NCBI GenBank assembly: GCA_034925865.1
Contig: JAYFRN010000009.1
Coordinates: 18,728 to 82,727 of the forward strand
From: Oscillospiraceae bacterium
Lineage (GTDB): Bacteria > Bacillota > Clostridia > Oscillospirales > SIG627
Direction of reading: 5' to 3'
DNA length: 64,000 nucleotides
Shown here: positions 46,351-56,455 of the stretch, piece after piece
How the letters are laid out: each line of letters starts with the position of its first letter
How positions within the stretch are numbered: the first letter of the stretch is position 1
The notes under the pieces: model-generated
What the model was told of the DNA's origin: nothing
Database searches by the model: none
What the model saw: only the letters and a program-made list of their open reading frames with translations
Position numbers and translations under genes: made by a program

Positions 46351-46875
46351 TCAATATCCTTCCGGAAGTCTGTTAACCGCTTCGTTGGTTCCGTATTTTG
46401 CGTCTTGAGTTACGAACTCCATCAATCTGCTCATCACCCGATATCTGCTCAGATAATAAACACGGCTTTTATTCCCAAGCTTTGTAATCAGGTAAACCTC
46501 GTCGTCACCGCCAGCTTCGGACTCGTTTGTTTTCGGGATAACCGTCAGCTTTGCCTCCGATGATAAATATACCTCAATCTTTTCGGCAGATTCATATCGC
46601 GGCGAAATGTAAAGTCTTTTGCGTTCCGTTATGGTGAAAAGAGAGCGCATTACCTCGGTATTCTGCCCGTTTAAATGAAATATACTTTCGGTTCCGCCGG
46701 CATCTCTGACAACCGAATAGCACGAGCTGTTTGTGATTGCATCGGCTGTATATGCAGTAAGCTCATTTTCATATGAGTAATAATCGTATCTGTCGGCAAC
46801 AGCGAATATCACCGCGCCTATACATGCCGCCAAAAACACAAAAACGGAAGCTATCAGAATTTTACCCTTTATCAT
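46351..46875 (-). CDS. Single-pass exported or membrane protein, unknown function
   Basis: The protein has 174 residues. One hydrophobic segment (about residues 7-27) precedes a soluble region. The family is not recognised. It lies 32 nt after the small membrane-protein gene at the end of the opp operon and is probably read with it. Confidence 0.7.
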   Translation of the reverse strand: MIKGKILIASVFVFLAACIGAVIFAVADRYDYYSYENELTAYTADAITNSSCYSVVRDAGGTESIFHLNGQNTEVMRSLFTITERKRLYISPRYESAEKIEVYLSSEAKLTVIPKTNESEAGGDDEVYLITKLGNKSRVYYLSRYRVMSRLMEFVTQDAKYGTNEAVNRLPEGY

Positions 46876-46907
46876 ATTATTAATGACCTTTTTCCCTTAC
46901 CGGAATT

Positions 46908-47216
46908 TTATACAAACCATATGTTTGTGCAGAACAATATTATCAGAAAGCCTATAAGTCCGAATATCAGCGCCACGACAAGCCCGGCGAGCATAGCGTT
47001 AAGCACCATTCCCACAGACTCCCGCCGTGTCATTTTTTCTGGCTCATTGGCAGAATCAGCTGCCTTTTCCGTTTCTACGGCAGAATGATCTTTCTTTTTT
47101 TTATACGCCTTGAGAAAACCGATGAAGTGCCGCGACGAATCCGGCATTCCATCAATATTCATATTCGCGATGACTCTCCCGTCATCATCCTCGTATTTAT
47201 TATGCTTTTTTGACAT
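46908..47216 (-). CDS. Small membrane-anchored protein after oppF
   Basis: The protein has 102 residues: a charged, soluble N-terminus (about 1-60) and two hydrophobic stretches near the C-terminus (about 68-98). The ATG at 47216 is preferred because it sits in the same GATAAATAATATG context as the oppD-oppF junction and abuts the oppF stop codon; a start at 47228 is possible. No family recognised. Context suggests a role with the peptide transporter. Confidence 0.65.
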   Translation of the reverse strand: MSKKHNKYEDDDGRVIANMNIDGMPDSSRHFIGFLKAYKKKKDHSAVETEKAADSANEPEKMTRRESVGMVLNAMLAGLVVALIFGLIGFLIILFCTNIWFV

Positions 47217-47217
47217 A

Positions 47218-48234
47218 TTATTTATCATATAAATGGCAGCTTACCGTGTGCCCGCCGCCGATATCTATTGTTTTTGGTTTTTCACATTTACATCTTTCGG
47301 TACAGTATCCGCATCTGGTGTGAAATTTGCATCCGGAAGGCGGCTTTACGGGCGAAGGGATCGAGCCTTCGAGAATTATGCGATTCATCTTTACGGTCGG
47401 ATCCGGAACCGGAATCGCGCTGAACAACGCCTTTGTGTACGGATGCAGAGGATTTGAAAATATCTCATCCTTTGTACCGAATTCGACAAGATTGCCGAGA
47501 TACATAACTCCGACAGTATCGGAAATATGCTCTACAACCGAAAGGTCGTGAGAAATGAACAAATATGTCAGCTTGAATTCATTCTGAAGATCCTTCAACA
47601 GGTTGATTATCTGGGCCTGTATCGAAACGTCCAGAGCTGAAACAGGCTCATCGCAAACAACAAAATCCGGATTAAGCGCAAGAGCGCGGGCAATACATAT
47701 CCTCTGACGCTGTCCGCCGGAAAATTCATGAGGATATCTGTCCTTGTGATATGTCCTCAGTCCGCAAGCGTTCATTATTTTCGTAATGTACGAATCATAC
47801 TCCGCTTCCGGCACGATTTTATGCTCTCTGACAGCTTCTCCGATTATTTCACCGACAGGAAGACGAGGCGACAGACTTGAATACGGATCCTGAAAGATGA
47901 TTTGCATCTTCGGTCTGAGCTTTATCATTTCTTTTTTTGACAGATCATAAATCTCTCTGCCATCAAAAAGAACCTGTCCGTCGGTCTTCGGCGTCAGCCG
48001 CAGAATGGTGCGGCCGATCGTCGTTTTACCGCAGCCGGATTCGCCGACAAGCCCCATGGTCTGACCTCTTTTTATAGAAAAAGTAACGCCGTCGACCGCC
48101 TTCACATATGCGCAGATTTTTGACAACATACCGCCCTTGATCGGAAAATAAGTGCGCAGAGCATTTACTTCCAACAGATTTTCCGGATCATGCTTGATCG
48201 GTGTAAACACATTCTTAGCAAGAAGCTCAGCCAT
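47218..48234 (-). CDS. oppF: Oligopeptide ABC transporter ATPase OppF
   Basis: The protein has 338 residues from the ATG at 48234 (GGAGG upstream). The ABC-ATPase parts are Walker [10 protein letters not shown] near residue 68, FSGGQRQR signature near 169, and Walker B VVCDEP. The C-terminal [14 protein letters not shown] segment has the Cys cluster typical of Opp/Dpp ATPases. It supplies energy for peptide uptake together with OppD. Confidence 0.95.
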   Translation of the reverse strand: MAELLAKNVFTPIKHDPENLLEVNALRTYFPIKGGMLSKICAYVKAVDGVTFSIKRGQTMGLVGESGCGKTTIGRTILRLTPKTDGQVLFDGREIYDLSKKEMIKLRPKMQIIFQDPYSSLSPRLPVGEIIGEAVREHKIVPEAEYDSYITKIMNACGLRTYHKDRYPHEFSGGQRQRICIARALALNPDFVVCDEPVSALDVSIQAQIINLLKDLQNEFKLTYLFISHDLSVVEHISDTVGVMYLGNLVEFGTKDEIFSNPLHPYTKALFSAIPVPDPTVKMNRIILEGSIPSPVKPPSGCKFHTRCGYCTERCKCEKPKTIDIGGGHTVSCHLYDK

Positions 48235-48235
48235 A

Positions 48236-49417
48236 TTATTTATCCTCCTTTCCGTTTTCACCTGACGCGGCATCAAACAGGTAGCATGACACATAGTGCG
48301 TTTCGGTAATTTTTATTTCGGGAGGATATTTTCCGCAGCATTTTTCTCCGCATCTATTGCATCTGTCTTTAAAATAACAATAATCGGGCATATTTATCGG
48401 ATTGGGAACCTTTCCAGGAATGCTGTAAAGCTTTTCAACGCGTTTGTTTACTACCGGCTTGCTCTCCATAAGACCGATCGTATACGGGTGGCGCGGGTCT
48501 TTGAAAACCTCCAATGCTGATCCTTTTTCCACGACCTTTCCGGCATACATGACAACGACAAAATCTGCCATTTCAGCAATGACTCCGAGGTCATGGGTGA
48601 TCAGCATTATACTTGAATTAATCCTGTCCTTAAGCCCGCGTAAAAGATCAAGTATCTGCGCCTGAATTGTCACATCAAGCGCGGTCGTCGGCTCATCGGC
48701 AATAATAAGCTTTGGCGAGCATGAAAGCGCCATGGCGATCATGACTCTTTGGCGCATGCCGCCGGACAGCTCGTGAGGGTACATTTTATAAACACCCTCT
48801 GCGTTTGAGATGCCAACCATCTCCAGCATCTGTATTGAACGCGTTTTCACGTCCTCTCTGGACATGCCGTTATTGTGCAGAAGAATGACCTCGTCGAGCT
48901 GCATCCCTATACGGAATATCGGATTCAGGCTCGTCATAGGTTCCTGGAAGATCATTGATATTTTATTGCCGCGGATCGTCTGCATAAACTTAGTGGGAGC
49001 CTTTGCTATATCGTAGACTCCGTCGCCGCTGTCAAAACGGATCGCTCCGCTTACTATCTGACCCTGCGGCCGCTGAACCAGGTGCATCAGGGAAAGGCTT
49101 GTCACCGATTTGCCGCAGCCTGATTCCCCGACAATTCCGACAGTCTTTCCCTTCGGAACCTCAAAGGTAACCCCGTCAACAGCCTTAACAGTGCCTATAT
49201 CAGTAAAGAAATATGTGTGAAGATCATCATATTCTACGACATTGTCCGGATTTTTCATCTCTGTGGTAAATTCAGATATATTATATTTTTTTCTGCTTCG
49301 CTTTTTTTCGAGTTCATTTGTTATTTTTCTGTTTTTTCTGGATATCGCGCGAACTTCCTTCGCGGAAAGGTAGTTTACGCTTTTTACTGTTTTTTTCTCG
49401 TTTGCCAAAACGCTCAC
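48236..49417 (-). CDS. oppD: Oligopeptide ABC transporter ATPase OppD
   Basis: The protein has 393 residues and starts at a GTG (49417) immediately after the oppC stop. Walker A GESGCGKS near residue 95, LSGGMRQR near 216, and [11 protein letters not shown] Walker [17 protein letters not shown] segment near residue 350 is the Cys-rich motif common to this family. The N-terminal extension of about 55 residues is longer than usual (KKRSRKKYN, basic). Confidence 0.94.
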   Translation of the reverse strand: MSVLANEKKTVKSVNYLSAKEVRAISRKNRKITNELEKKRSRKKYNISEFTTEMKNPDNVVEYDDLHTYFFTDIGTVKAVDGVTFEVPKGKTVGIVGESGCGKSVTSLSLMHLVQRPQGQIVSGAIRFDSGDGVYDIAKAPTKFMQTIRGNKISMIFQEPMTSLNPIFRIGMQLDEVILLHNNGMSREDVKTRSIQMLEMVGISNAEGVYKMYPHELSGGMRQRVMIAMALSCSPKLIIADEPTTALDVTIQAQILDLLRGLKDRINSSIMLITHDLGVIAEMADFVVVMYAGKVVEKGSALEVFKDPRHPYTIGLMESKPVVNKRVEKLYSIPGKVPNPINMPDYCYFKDRCNRCGEKCCGKYPPEIKITETHYVSCYLFDAASGENGKEDK

Positions 49418-51223
49418 CTACCTTTTCATTTTAGGATCAAAGGCGTCGCGAAGTCCGTCGCCGATAAAGTTGAATCCGAGCACCGTGATCAATATCAAAA
49501 AACCGGCCGGTATCCATACAAACCAATAATTGCCGAGAATATAAGGATCGTTGACGGCATTTATTATATTGCCCCACGAAGCGTAGGGGTATTTAACGCC
49601 GAGATTTAAAAAGCTCAGTGTCGCTTCGGTAAGAATAACGCCGCCGAGACCCATTGTAGCGTATACGATAAGCTGAGGAATGACGTTTGGGACAAGATGC
49701 TTGAATATTCTTCTCGTTACGGAAAGGCCGGTCGCCTCTGTCGCGGTCATAAATTCCTGCTCGCGTAAAGAAAGAATCTGTCCTCTTACGACTCTTGCGA
49801 TCCCTGTCCACCCTGTTATTCCGAGAATAACCATTAAAAGAGCGATTCGTGTCCCGTTTGTTATCTGAAGCGTACTTAAAAAAGCGCTCAGTATTATGTA
49901 AAGCGGCAGCGTAGGGATGCAGTTCATGGTATCAACTAAACGCATGAATACTGTATCGATCCAGCCGCCGAAATACCCGGACAGACCGCCGATGATCACG
50001 CCCATGAAAACCTCAATGAAAATCACTATGAAGCCGATTACAAGAGAAACGCGTCCGCCGTACATAAGCCTGACTAGCATATCCATCCCGTTTCCGTCTG
50101 TTCCGACCGGATGCATTGCGGACGGAAATGCATACGAATCAAGCAGATCGGTGACACGTTCGGTTTTTATTGAGTATTCCATTTCTTTGCGTGTGATCGA
50201 ATATACCGCCCGGGCACCGTCCGCATCTGTAAATGAAAATTCCTTCAGATCGGCGGCAATCGCTTTGTATACTTCCGTTTTGTATTCCAGTGACAGAAAT
50301 ATATCCTGTGAATATGGGGTCACAATGAATTTTGATATGCGTGCGAATGGCTTGCCATTAAGACTCAAATTATAAGCGTCAAAGTCATTATCGTGCTGTA
50401 TTGAATATTCTTTTCCGTCAAGCCCGAATGAAGAGACGCCTTCAGTAAGCGCTTTAATCGTGTTGTATTGAAGCTCGTATGAATTTACTGACAATGGATC
50501 AGCAAATGAAATTACGGATTTGGATAATATGACAGCTCCTTCATAAGTAAATACAAAGCTTTCGCGTTTTGCGGTTTTAAGCAAATACTCCGTTCCGTCA
50601 TACACCATTGATGTCTTCTTATCGGATACAGCTTTTTCATACGCTTCTTTGAATCGGTCATCTACAACGATTTTTGTATCAGCGGCCGGTTCAAACTCGT
50701 TCTTGCCGGCAATGGTATTGACGGTCACCTCTGTTTTCAGGCGGAGAAGATTATATGAATCCTCTCCGAGCTTTTCTATTTTGAAGGTGACTGTTTTGGA
50801 TTTAATCTGGGTATTAAATATTTCATTTTTCGCTTCAATTGCTTTTGCGAGATCAACACGGTTTATACTTCCGAAGCTTTCGCTTTCAATTCCTTTTTTA
50901 GCGATCCAGTAAAGCGTATTATTAAATGTCGCTCCGGCATAATTCGCGACAGCCTTTTCTTTTTTAAAAAATTGCTCGGCCTCTCCATAAGGATTTACTA
51001 TGCCTCCAATAAAAGCGAATGTGAACATTATTATAATAATTATCAGTCCAAGCACAGCAAGGCGGTTGCGGATGAATCGCTTTGCCACAAGCATTCCCGG
51101 AGAGAGGAGCTTTACTCGCTGTTCGTCGTCAAGAGAAGACGATTCGCTTATATGTCCCGATTCGTCATTAATATCATCGTTTGTTTTATTTTCGCCATTT
51201 TTATTTCGGTCATTTTTCAGCAT
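49418..51223 (-). CDS. oppC: Oligopeptide ABC transporter permease OppC with large extracytoplasmic insertion
   Basis: The protein has 601 residues, about twice the usual 290-320. An acidic N-terminal tail (1-40), TM1 (about 55-75) and the C-terminal permease core from about residue 371 (HPVGTDGNGMDMLVRLMYGG) to the end are normal, including the EAxxxG-type loop EFMTATEATGLS. Between them lies about 290 residues (78-370) of soluble sequence in the extracytoplasmic position. It could bind the solute receptor or another surface protein (inference). RBS GGAGGG. Part of oppABCDF. Confidence 0.92.
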   Translation of the reverse strand: MLKNDRNKNGENKTNDDINDESGHISESSSLDDEQRVKLLSPGMLVAKRFIRNRLAVLGLIIIIIMFTFAFIGGIVNPYGEAEQFFKKEKAVANYAGATFNNTLYWIAKKGIESESFGSINRVDLAKAIEAKNEIFNTQIKSKTVTFKIEKLGEDSYNLLRLKTEVTVNTIAGKNEFEPAADTKIVVDDRFKEAYEKAVSDKKTSMVYDGTEYLLKTAKRESFVFTYEGAVILSKSVISFADPLSVNSYELQYNTIKALTEGVSSFGLDGKEYSIQHDNDFDAYNLSLNGKPFARISKFIVTPYSQDIFLSLEYKTEVYKAIAADLKEFSFTDADGARAVYSITRKEMEYSIKTERVTDLLDSYAFPSAMHPVGTDGNGMDMLVRLMYGGRVSLVIGFIVIFIEVFMGVIIGGLSGYFGGWIDTVFMRLVDTMNCIPTLPLYIILSAFLSTLQITNGTRIALLMVILGITGWTGIARVVRGQILSLREQEFMTATEATGLSVTRRIFKHLVPNVIPQLIVYATMGLGGVILTEATLSFLNLGVKYPYASWGNIINAVNDPYILGNYWFVWIPAGFLILITVLGFNFIGDGLRDAFDPKMKR

Positions 51224-51240
51224 TTTGTGCTTCCCTCCTC

Positions 51241-52227
51241 TCAGTTTACTCTGACACGCGGATCAACAACAGCATACAGAATATCCGCCATCAGTGTGCC
51301 GACCAGCGTCAATACTGCCAGAAACAGCAGATAGAACATTGAGAACGGTATGTCTCCCTGCACCATCGCGTTGTACGCCGTATATCCGATACCAGGAATG
51401 GCAAACAGCTGCTCTGTTATAAGCGCACCGCTGAAAAGCCCGGGAAGCGTGCCGCCGACTATGGTTATAATGGGAATAAGCGTGTTCCTGAAGGCATGCT
51501 TGTTTATGACAGTTTTTTCAGGCAGCCCTTTCGCGCGCGCTGTTCTTATATAGTCGGAGTTAAGCACCTCAAGCATATTCGTCCTCGTATAACGCATTAA
51601 AAACCCTATGCTCACAATTGTAAGGGTGGCGACGGGGAGGATAAAATGCTGTACCACATCCCAAAATTTTCCGATATCGCTGAGCTGATCGTAAAAGCGC
51701 CCGACTTTTCCCACCGGGTCGACCCAGTTGAGCTTTATTGCAAATATAAGCTTCAAAAGCGTCGCAAAGAAAAACGATGGCAGAGATATCCCGATAAGCG
51801 CAAAAACAGTCACTGCGTAATCGGTTCTGCTGTATTGCCTGCGTGCGGCGAGAATTCCGAGCGGAATGGCAATGACCAACTCAAGGAGCAAGGAAACAAA
51901 CGAAAGCCAGAATGAATCCCATATTACTTCCTTGAATTTCTGGACAACGGGAACATTATATACCCAGGAATCTCCGAAATCACCCTTTATTATCTCTCCC
52001 AGCCACCCGAAATAGCCCGGGATGACATCACTGTCAAGATGATAAACGGCCTGAAGCTGACTTAATATTTCGGTAAAGCTTTTTGCTCCCGGAAGCGCGG
52101 AGCGCTCGCGAGCAACACGTTCTACATATGACGTTGGGAGACTGCGCATTATCGCGTATATTATGATAGAAACCAGAAACAATATCAAAACGCACAAAAG
52201 CAGCCTTTTGATTAAAAATTTTCGCAT
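51241..52227 (-). CDS. oppB: Oligopeptide ABC transporter permease OppB
   Basis: The protein has 328 residues with six hydrophobic segments and the canonical OppB features: N-terminal KRLLLCVLILFLVSIIIYAIMRS, GIPLGILAARRQYS, the EAA-type loop DYIRTARAKGL, and the C-terminal QLFAIPGIGYTAYNAM with GALITEQ. It forms the transmembrane pore with OppC. Confidence 0.95.
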   Translation of the reverse strand: MRKFLIKRLLLCVLILFLVSIIIYAIMRSLPTSYVERVARERSALPGAKSFTEILSQLQAVYHLDSDVIPGYFGWLGEIIKGDFGDSWVYNVPVVQKFKEVIWDSFWLSFVSLLLELVIAIPLGILAARRQYSRTDYAVTVFALIGISLPSFFFATLLKLIFAIKLNWVDPVGKVGRFYDQLSDIGKFWDVVQHFILPVATLTIVSIGFLMRYTRTNMLEVLNSDYIRTARAKGLPEKTVINKHAFRNTLIPIITIVGGTLPGLFSGALITEQLFAIPGIGYTAYNAMVQGDIPFSMFYLLFLAVLTLVGTLMADILYAVVDPRVRVN

Positions 52228-52252
52228 AAAGACTTCCTTACCTGACTATTTC

Positions 52253-52288
52253 AAAGAAAGCCCGCCTATCATAAGGCAGGCTTTCTTT
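52253..52288 (-). promoter_or_regulatory. Intercistronic hairpin between oppA and oppB
   Basis: AAAGAAAGCCTGCCT pairs with AGGCGGGCTTTCTTT (one mismatch), with a short loop, on the minus strand. It has no clear U-run after it, so it may partially terminate or stabilise the oppA transcript, giving more OppA than permease. Confidence 0.6.
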
Positions 52289-52307
52289 AGAAATTGTGTT
52301 ATTTTGA

Positions 52308-54785
52308 TTATTCGGCAGTATTTACAGGTGTTTCTGTTTCCACGACTTCAAGCAGCTCTATATCATGCATCCAGCCCCAGTATGTCGTGATATCCGGAGT
52401 CAAGGTATCAATTTTAACTCTGTTTGTCGAGAATATTATTACGTTCTGTCTCTGATAAGACGGAATTTCAACAGCCCAGTCAATTATTATATCAAGGCAT
52501 GCCTTGTATATAGTTTTTCTTTGCGACTGATCGGCAGATTTGCGCGCATCGACAATGTATTCGTCAAGCTTTGCGTCGTCGATGTGGTAATGGTTGGAAT
52601 CAGAGCCGTTTCTGCCTATTATTCCCGAGCTGTGATAGATCTGATACATATCGGGATCGATCGTGGCGCTCCATGCGGCAGTCCAGATTTCCTGGGTTCC
52701 AGCGTCAATCCTGTCCCAGAGAACCGTGGAATCGGTCAGATCGTTGACTGTCAGAGTAATGCCTATCGTTTTAAGGGCATTGGAAGCGTTGGACAAAATT
52801 TGGAAGTTAGGATGATCGCCCACTCCGTCTCCCGGGACAAGAGCTTCATATGTGAGCTTCGCGCCGGCGGGAGCTGCGGTAAATGTCTTTGTGGATTCGC
52901 TGTAGGTAAAGCCGGCTGCCTTAAGGAAGCCGACCGCCGCGTTTAAAGCAGCTTCATATTTTGCGTTGGCATCCATATCGGAGGTATAAATCGGTTTGCC
53001 GTCTACATCCTTGGAGAACGCCACTTCGTAATCGGCATCTGATTTCTGCGGAGCAGCCCACGAAGTGTTGGATATCGGGTAATTGATTACCGCGGCGGCA
53101 TCGCCGTAATAGCTGTTGATGGATACATCACGGTATACCGCGAAAAGTGTTGCGAACGCGCGTCTCAGGTTCTTGGAGGCATCGGAAGCGGGATCGGTGC
53201 CGACAAGAACGGTAGAAGCGTTTATTCCCATATAGCCGTAGCCGAGATTGTCCACGGAGTTTGTTGTGATAATGTCACCGGTTAGCTCCTTATTGGAGTT
53301 TGTGTCTCTGATAGCCTGGAATTTGACCTTGCTGCCGGACGGATTCGATACATCGGCGGCGCCTGTCTGCAAAGCGGTTATCTTATCGGCTTCGCCTACT
53401 TCCTTGAATTGAATATAATGAATCTTCGGGCAGCCCTTGTAATAATTTTCGTTCGCTTCGAAATACACTACTTTGTTTTCGTATTTTACAAATTTATAAG
53501 CGCCGGCGCCCATAGGGCTGTTGGTTTTGGCCTTGACTATATCAAGATTGCCAAATTCATGACCGAATTTGTTTGCCTTGTAATCATATAGGGCTTCGTT
53601 TCCGTAATAATGAAGCGGAGCGATTGATATTCCGAATATCGAATAAATCGCAGGAGCCTCATAACCGTTGGTCGTAACTTCGACTGTGCGCTGGTCGATT
53701 TTCTTTATTCCGGAAATGCTGGGCACGCCCGTGCCGCCCATTGCTTCGTCTTTTGAGCCGAATTTAAGGATGAATTTGTTGTATGTCGGGCCGACAACGT
53801 CGGTTGCATCTCCGGAATATTGCTCTGTCGCCCAATATTCTTCCGGATTGCCGTTGTATGCGCCGTATGCCACTGCATATAAATCATCTATTGTCGGGTA
53901 TTGATTGTTTTTAAGATCATATGTCTTTCCGCCCGCGGTGATTTTTCCGGTGGCTTTTTTGTCACTGTCTTTTTCCGCAGTAGCAAATCCCCACATAACC
54001 ATTCCAAACGGAATCTGAAGCTTTTCGTTTGCGATGATTTCATCACTTGTGAAGCCGAGTTCTCCTTCAGCATAAGAAGCGGCGTATTTACCGACGCAGT
54101 AGTTTACTATTCCCTGAAGGTCTTCTTTCCAGGATTCAGCGATCAGATCCCAGTATCCTGTTTGCTGTTCTTCTGTCCATTCGTCGGAAGATGCCCATTT
54201 GTGATCCTTGCCGGCGGCGTAGATTTTTTCAGCGATGGTATGATATTTGTCATAAACCGCGCTCGTGGTCTGAGTCTGATAATCGTTTAACCCGATTATA
54301 TTATAGGAGCCGAGAGTGGTTGATCCGACATAGGACGGATCGAGAAATACGTAATATGTGAATATTACATCATCGGCGTCAAATTCTTGACCGTCGGAGA
54401 ATTTCACGCCGCTCTTAATCTTTGCGCGGTATGTGGTCGTGTTTTTCTTTTCGTCAATGCTAACCTTTATATCGGCAATGCCTTTATAATTATAGGCAGT
54501 GCCGTTGTATTTGACGGTTTGACCGCCAATGGCGTTGTATACTATGCCTCCTGATCTGTCAGTTGTCAAAAGCTGCAGCTGAGTCATGTCTACAACATCC
54601 TGATCATATGCGGAATCCGCGAAAAACGGGCTGAATTTTGCGGAAAATGGGTCATATGCGACAACAAGGGGAGTTTCGAGTGTCGGAGCGGTCGGTCCCT
54701 TGGTTCCGCCGCATGCCGCGAAGGAACAAAAGCACATTGACAAAACTAAAATGAACGTTATAATGCGTCTTGGGGTTGCTTTCAT
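52308..54785 (-). CDS. oppA: Oligopeptide-binding lipoprotein OppA, unusually large
   Basis: The protein has 825 residues. The lipoprotein signal ends at FAAC (Cys near residue 25). Family motifs of SBP_bac_5 are scattered: SGVKFSDGQEFDADDVIFT near residue 122, and GAYKFVKYENKVVYFEANENYY near residue 430. Typical binding proteins of this family have about 500-600 residues, so about 200 extra residues are present, mostly in the first half, where a region around residues 150-300 has no clear counterpart. It delivers peptides to OppBCDF. Driven by the promoter at 54855-54883, with GGAGG before the ATG. Confidence 0.92.
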   Translation of the reverse strand: MKATPRRIITFILVLSMCFCSFAACGGTKGPTAPTLETPLVVAYDPFSAKFSPFFADSAYDQDVVDMTQLQLLTTDRSGGIVYNAIGGQTVKYNGTAYNYKGIADIKVSIDEKKNTTTYRAKIKSGVKFSDGQEFDADDVIFTYYVFLDPSYVGSTTLGSYNIIGLNDYQTQTTSAVYDKYHTIAEKIYAAGKDHKWASSDEWTEEQQTGYWDLIAESWKEDLQGIVNYCVGKYAASYAEGELGFTSDEIIANEKLQIPFGMVMWGFATAEKDSDKKATGKITAGGKTYDLKNNQYPTIDDLYAVAYGAYNGNPEEYWATEQYSGDATDVVGPTYNKFILKFGSKDEAMGGTGVPSISGIKKIDQRTVEVTTNGYEAPAIYSIFGISIAPLHYYGNEALYDYKANKFGHEFGNLDIVKAKTNSPMGAGAYKFVKYENKVVYFEANENYYKGCPKIHYIQFKEVGEADKITALQTGAADVSNPSGSKVKFQAIRDTNSNKELTGDIITTNSVDNLGYGYMGINASTVLVGTDPASDASKNLRRAFATLFAVYRDVSINSYYGDAAAVINYPISNTSWAAPQKSDADYEVAFSKDVDGKPIYTSDMDANAKYEAALNAAVGFLKAAGFTYSESTKTFTAAPAGAKLTYEALVPGDGVGDHPNFQILSNASNALKTIGITLTVNDLTDSTVLWDRIDAGTQEIWTAAWSATIDPDMYQIYHSSGIIGRNGSDSNHYHIDDAKLDEYIVDARKSADQSQRKTIYKACLDIIIDWAVEIPSYQRQNVIIFSTNRVKIDTLTPDITTYWGWMHDIELLEVVETETPVNTAE

Positions 54786-54854
54786 AGTTGTCCTCCATTA
54801 GTCAAATTTCCGCGTTTTTATCAAATTCGCGGATTATTATAGGTATATGGAAAT

Positions 54855-54883
54855 ATTTTAATGCCAAATGTTGATTTTGTCAA
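54855..54883 (-). promoter_or_regulatory. Promoter of the opp operon
   Basis: On the minus strand, TTGACA (54878-54883), 17-bp spacer and TAAAAT (54855-54860). The gap 54884-55227 toward rpsF is AT-rich and shows nothing else I can support. Confidence 0.8.
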
Positions 54884-55227
54884 TATTAATTTATATTTTA
54901 TTCCCCTATTATACATACTTTGCTCACAATTATCTGTTTTATATTATTATTTTATGCGTATTTTCAACTGCTTATTACATTTTAAACAATCGATATGCAT
55001 AAATACATGCTTATTTGAATATTTATTTTTCTTCTCACATTTATTTTCTCTGTAATTTCCATTTCGAGAATACACTTTTCGAATTCATGCTTAGAATTTC
55101 TTTCTAGCTCTTATTCCTATCGCAGCTTTTTCTTATACTAACCTCCATTTCAACTTATACAATGGAATTATATCTTGTAAATTTGCGTAAAATATTTGCA
55201 AAATTCATAATATTTTTTTCTTTGCTA

Positions 55228-55256
55228 TTGACAAAGCATACGTTCTTGTTTATAAT
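55228..55256 (+). promoter_or_regulatory. Promoter of the rpsF operon
   Basis: Consensus TTGACA (55228-55233), 17-bp spacer and TATAAT (55251-55256). Confidence 0.9.
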
Positions 55257-55264
55257 ATTATGGT

Positions 55265-55370
55265 ATATGGCGGTTAAATACCGCTCTTCTTGCTTCGCGC
55301 CTGACGGATTTATTCGATAACGGTAATGCGGCGCCGCGCGAGGCCTTATGTCCAAAAGGAGGTGTAATAG
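55265..55370 (+). promoter_or_regulatory. Leader of rpsF, possible S6:S18 binding structure
   Basis: The leader of about 105 nt holds a GGCGG-TTAAATA-CCGC hairpin and a GCGCC ... GGCGCCGCGC pairing with CGG/CCG elements. Many bacteria have an rpsF leader bound by S6 and S18; the match here is only by position and structure. Confidence 0.4.
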
Positions 55371-55374
55371 TAAC

Positions 55375-55671
55375 ATGGAAAAACTGCAATCCAAATACGA
55401 AACCGTTTTTATTGTAAATCCCGAGCTTGGCGATGAAGCCGTCACTACAATATGTGACAAGTTCAAAGCTTTGATCGCTGCCAACGGAACGATTGACGAC
55501 GTAGCCGATTGGGGAAAGAGAAGACTCGCATATCCGATAAACGATGTTTTAGACGGATATTATATGGTCATCAAATTTACCTGCGGTCATGATTTTCCCG
55601 CGGAACTCGACAGAATTTTCAAGATTACCGACGGTATGCTCCGTTCTGTAATCGTAAAAGAAGAAGAATAA
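55375..55671 (+). CDS. rpsF: 30S ribosomal protein S6
   Basis: The protein has 98 residues, the usual length, with the start MEKLQSKYETVFIVNPEL, WGKRRLAYPINDVLDGYY, and RIFKITDGMLRSVIVK. S6 binds S18 on the platform of the 30S subunit. The ATG at 55375 follows AAAAGGAGG. First gene of the rpsF-ssb-rpsR-secG run. Confidence 0.97.
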   Translation: MEKLQSKYETVFIVNPELGDEAVTTICDKFKALIAANGTIDDVADWGKRRLAYPINDVLDGYYMVIKFTCGHDFPAELDRIFKITDGMLRSVIVKEEE

Positions 55672-55685
55672 TTCAGGAGGATGTC

Positions 55686-56123
55686 ATGGCAGCTTTTAAC
55701 AAGGTCATTTTAATAGGAAATCTTGTAAGCGATCCCGAATTGAAGCAGACAAACAGCGGTATTCCCGTTACCTCTTTTTCAATCGCGGTAAGCAGACGCT
55801 TTGCAAAACAGGGTGATCCGGTACAGGCTGACTTTATAAACATCGTTGCCTGGCGTTCCACCGCGGAATTTATCACAAAGTACTTCACAAAAGGCAAATC
55901 GATTCTCGTCTGCGGTTCGCTTCAATCCCGCACCTGGACGGATCAAAGCGGTCAGAAGCGATATTCCACCGAGGTCGTTGCCGAAGAAGTCTCCTTTGTC
56001 GAGAAAAAAGCGGACAACGCTGCGGGCGGCGCGATAAATAATTCCGCGCCCTCTCCGTACAGCTCAAGTCCCAAGGACGTCGCCTTTGAGGAAATGTCCA
56101 CCGACGACGATCTTCCCTTTTGA
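55686..56123 (+). CDS. ssb: Single-stranded DNA-binding protein
   Basis: The protein has 145 residues: OB fold in residues 1-105 (MAAFNKVILIGNLVSDPEL, FINIVAWRSTAEFITKYFTKG, LQSRTWTDQSGQKRY), flexible Ser/Ala-rich linker, and acidic C-terminal tip DDDLPF used for partner binding. Typical position between rpsF and rpsR. CAGGAGG precedes the ATG. Confidence 0.96.
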   Translation: MAAFNKVILIGNLVSDPELKQTNSGIPVTSFSIAVSRRFAKQGDPVQADFINIVAWRSTAEFITKYFTKGKSILVCGSLQSRTWTDQSGQKRYSTEVVAEEVSFVEKKADNAAGGAINNSAPSPYSSSPKDVAFEEMSTDDDLPF

Positions 56124-56158
56124 CATTTCCATTTCATTTATAACAAGGAGGTTTTAAC

Positions 56159-56413
56159 ATGGATAAGGAAGCTCCAAGATCATCGGGCTACAGGCCGATG
56201 AACAGAAGAAAAAAGAAAGTCTGCGCTTTCTGCGCCGATAAGATAGAACATATCGACTACAAGGATGCCAATAAGCTTCGTAAATTTGTTTCCGAACGCT
56301 CCAAGATCCTTCCCAGAAGGATTACCGGCACCTGCGCAAAGCATCAGAGACAGCTCACCACCGCAATCAAGCGCGCGCGCCAGATTGCCATTCTGCCCTA
56401 TATCAGCGACTGA
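56159..56413 (+). CDS. rpsR: 30S ribosomal protein S18
   Basis: The protein has 84 residues with the family pattern [55 protein letters not shown] split over residues 20-74. Two Cys near the start (CAFC) could form a zinc-binding or loose site. AAGGAGG precedes the ATG. Confidence 0.96.
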   Translation: MDKEAPRSSGYRPMNRRKKKVCAFCADKIEHIDYKDANKLRKFVSERSKILPRRITGTCAKHQRQLTTAIKRARQIAILPYISD

Positions 56414-56455
56414 TTCAGAGACCGATAAAAATACAAGGAGGCAAAAATATAACAA

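Noticed and set aside
55155-55484. Minus-strand frame overlapping the rpsF leader and start
   Set aside because: It overlaps the rpsF promoter, leader and coding start on the opposite strand and resembles no known protein.
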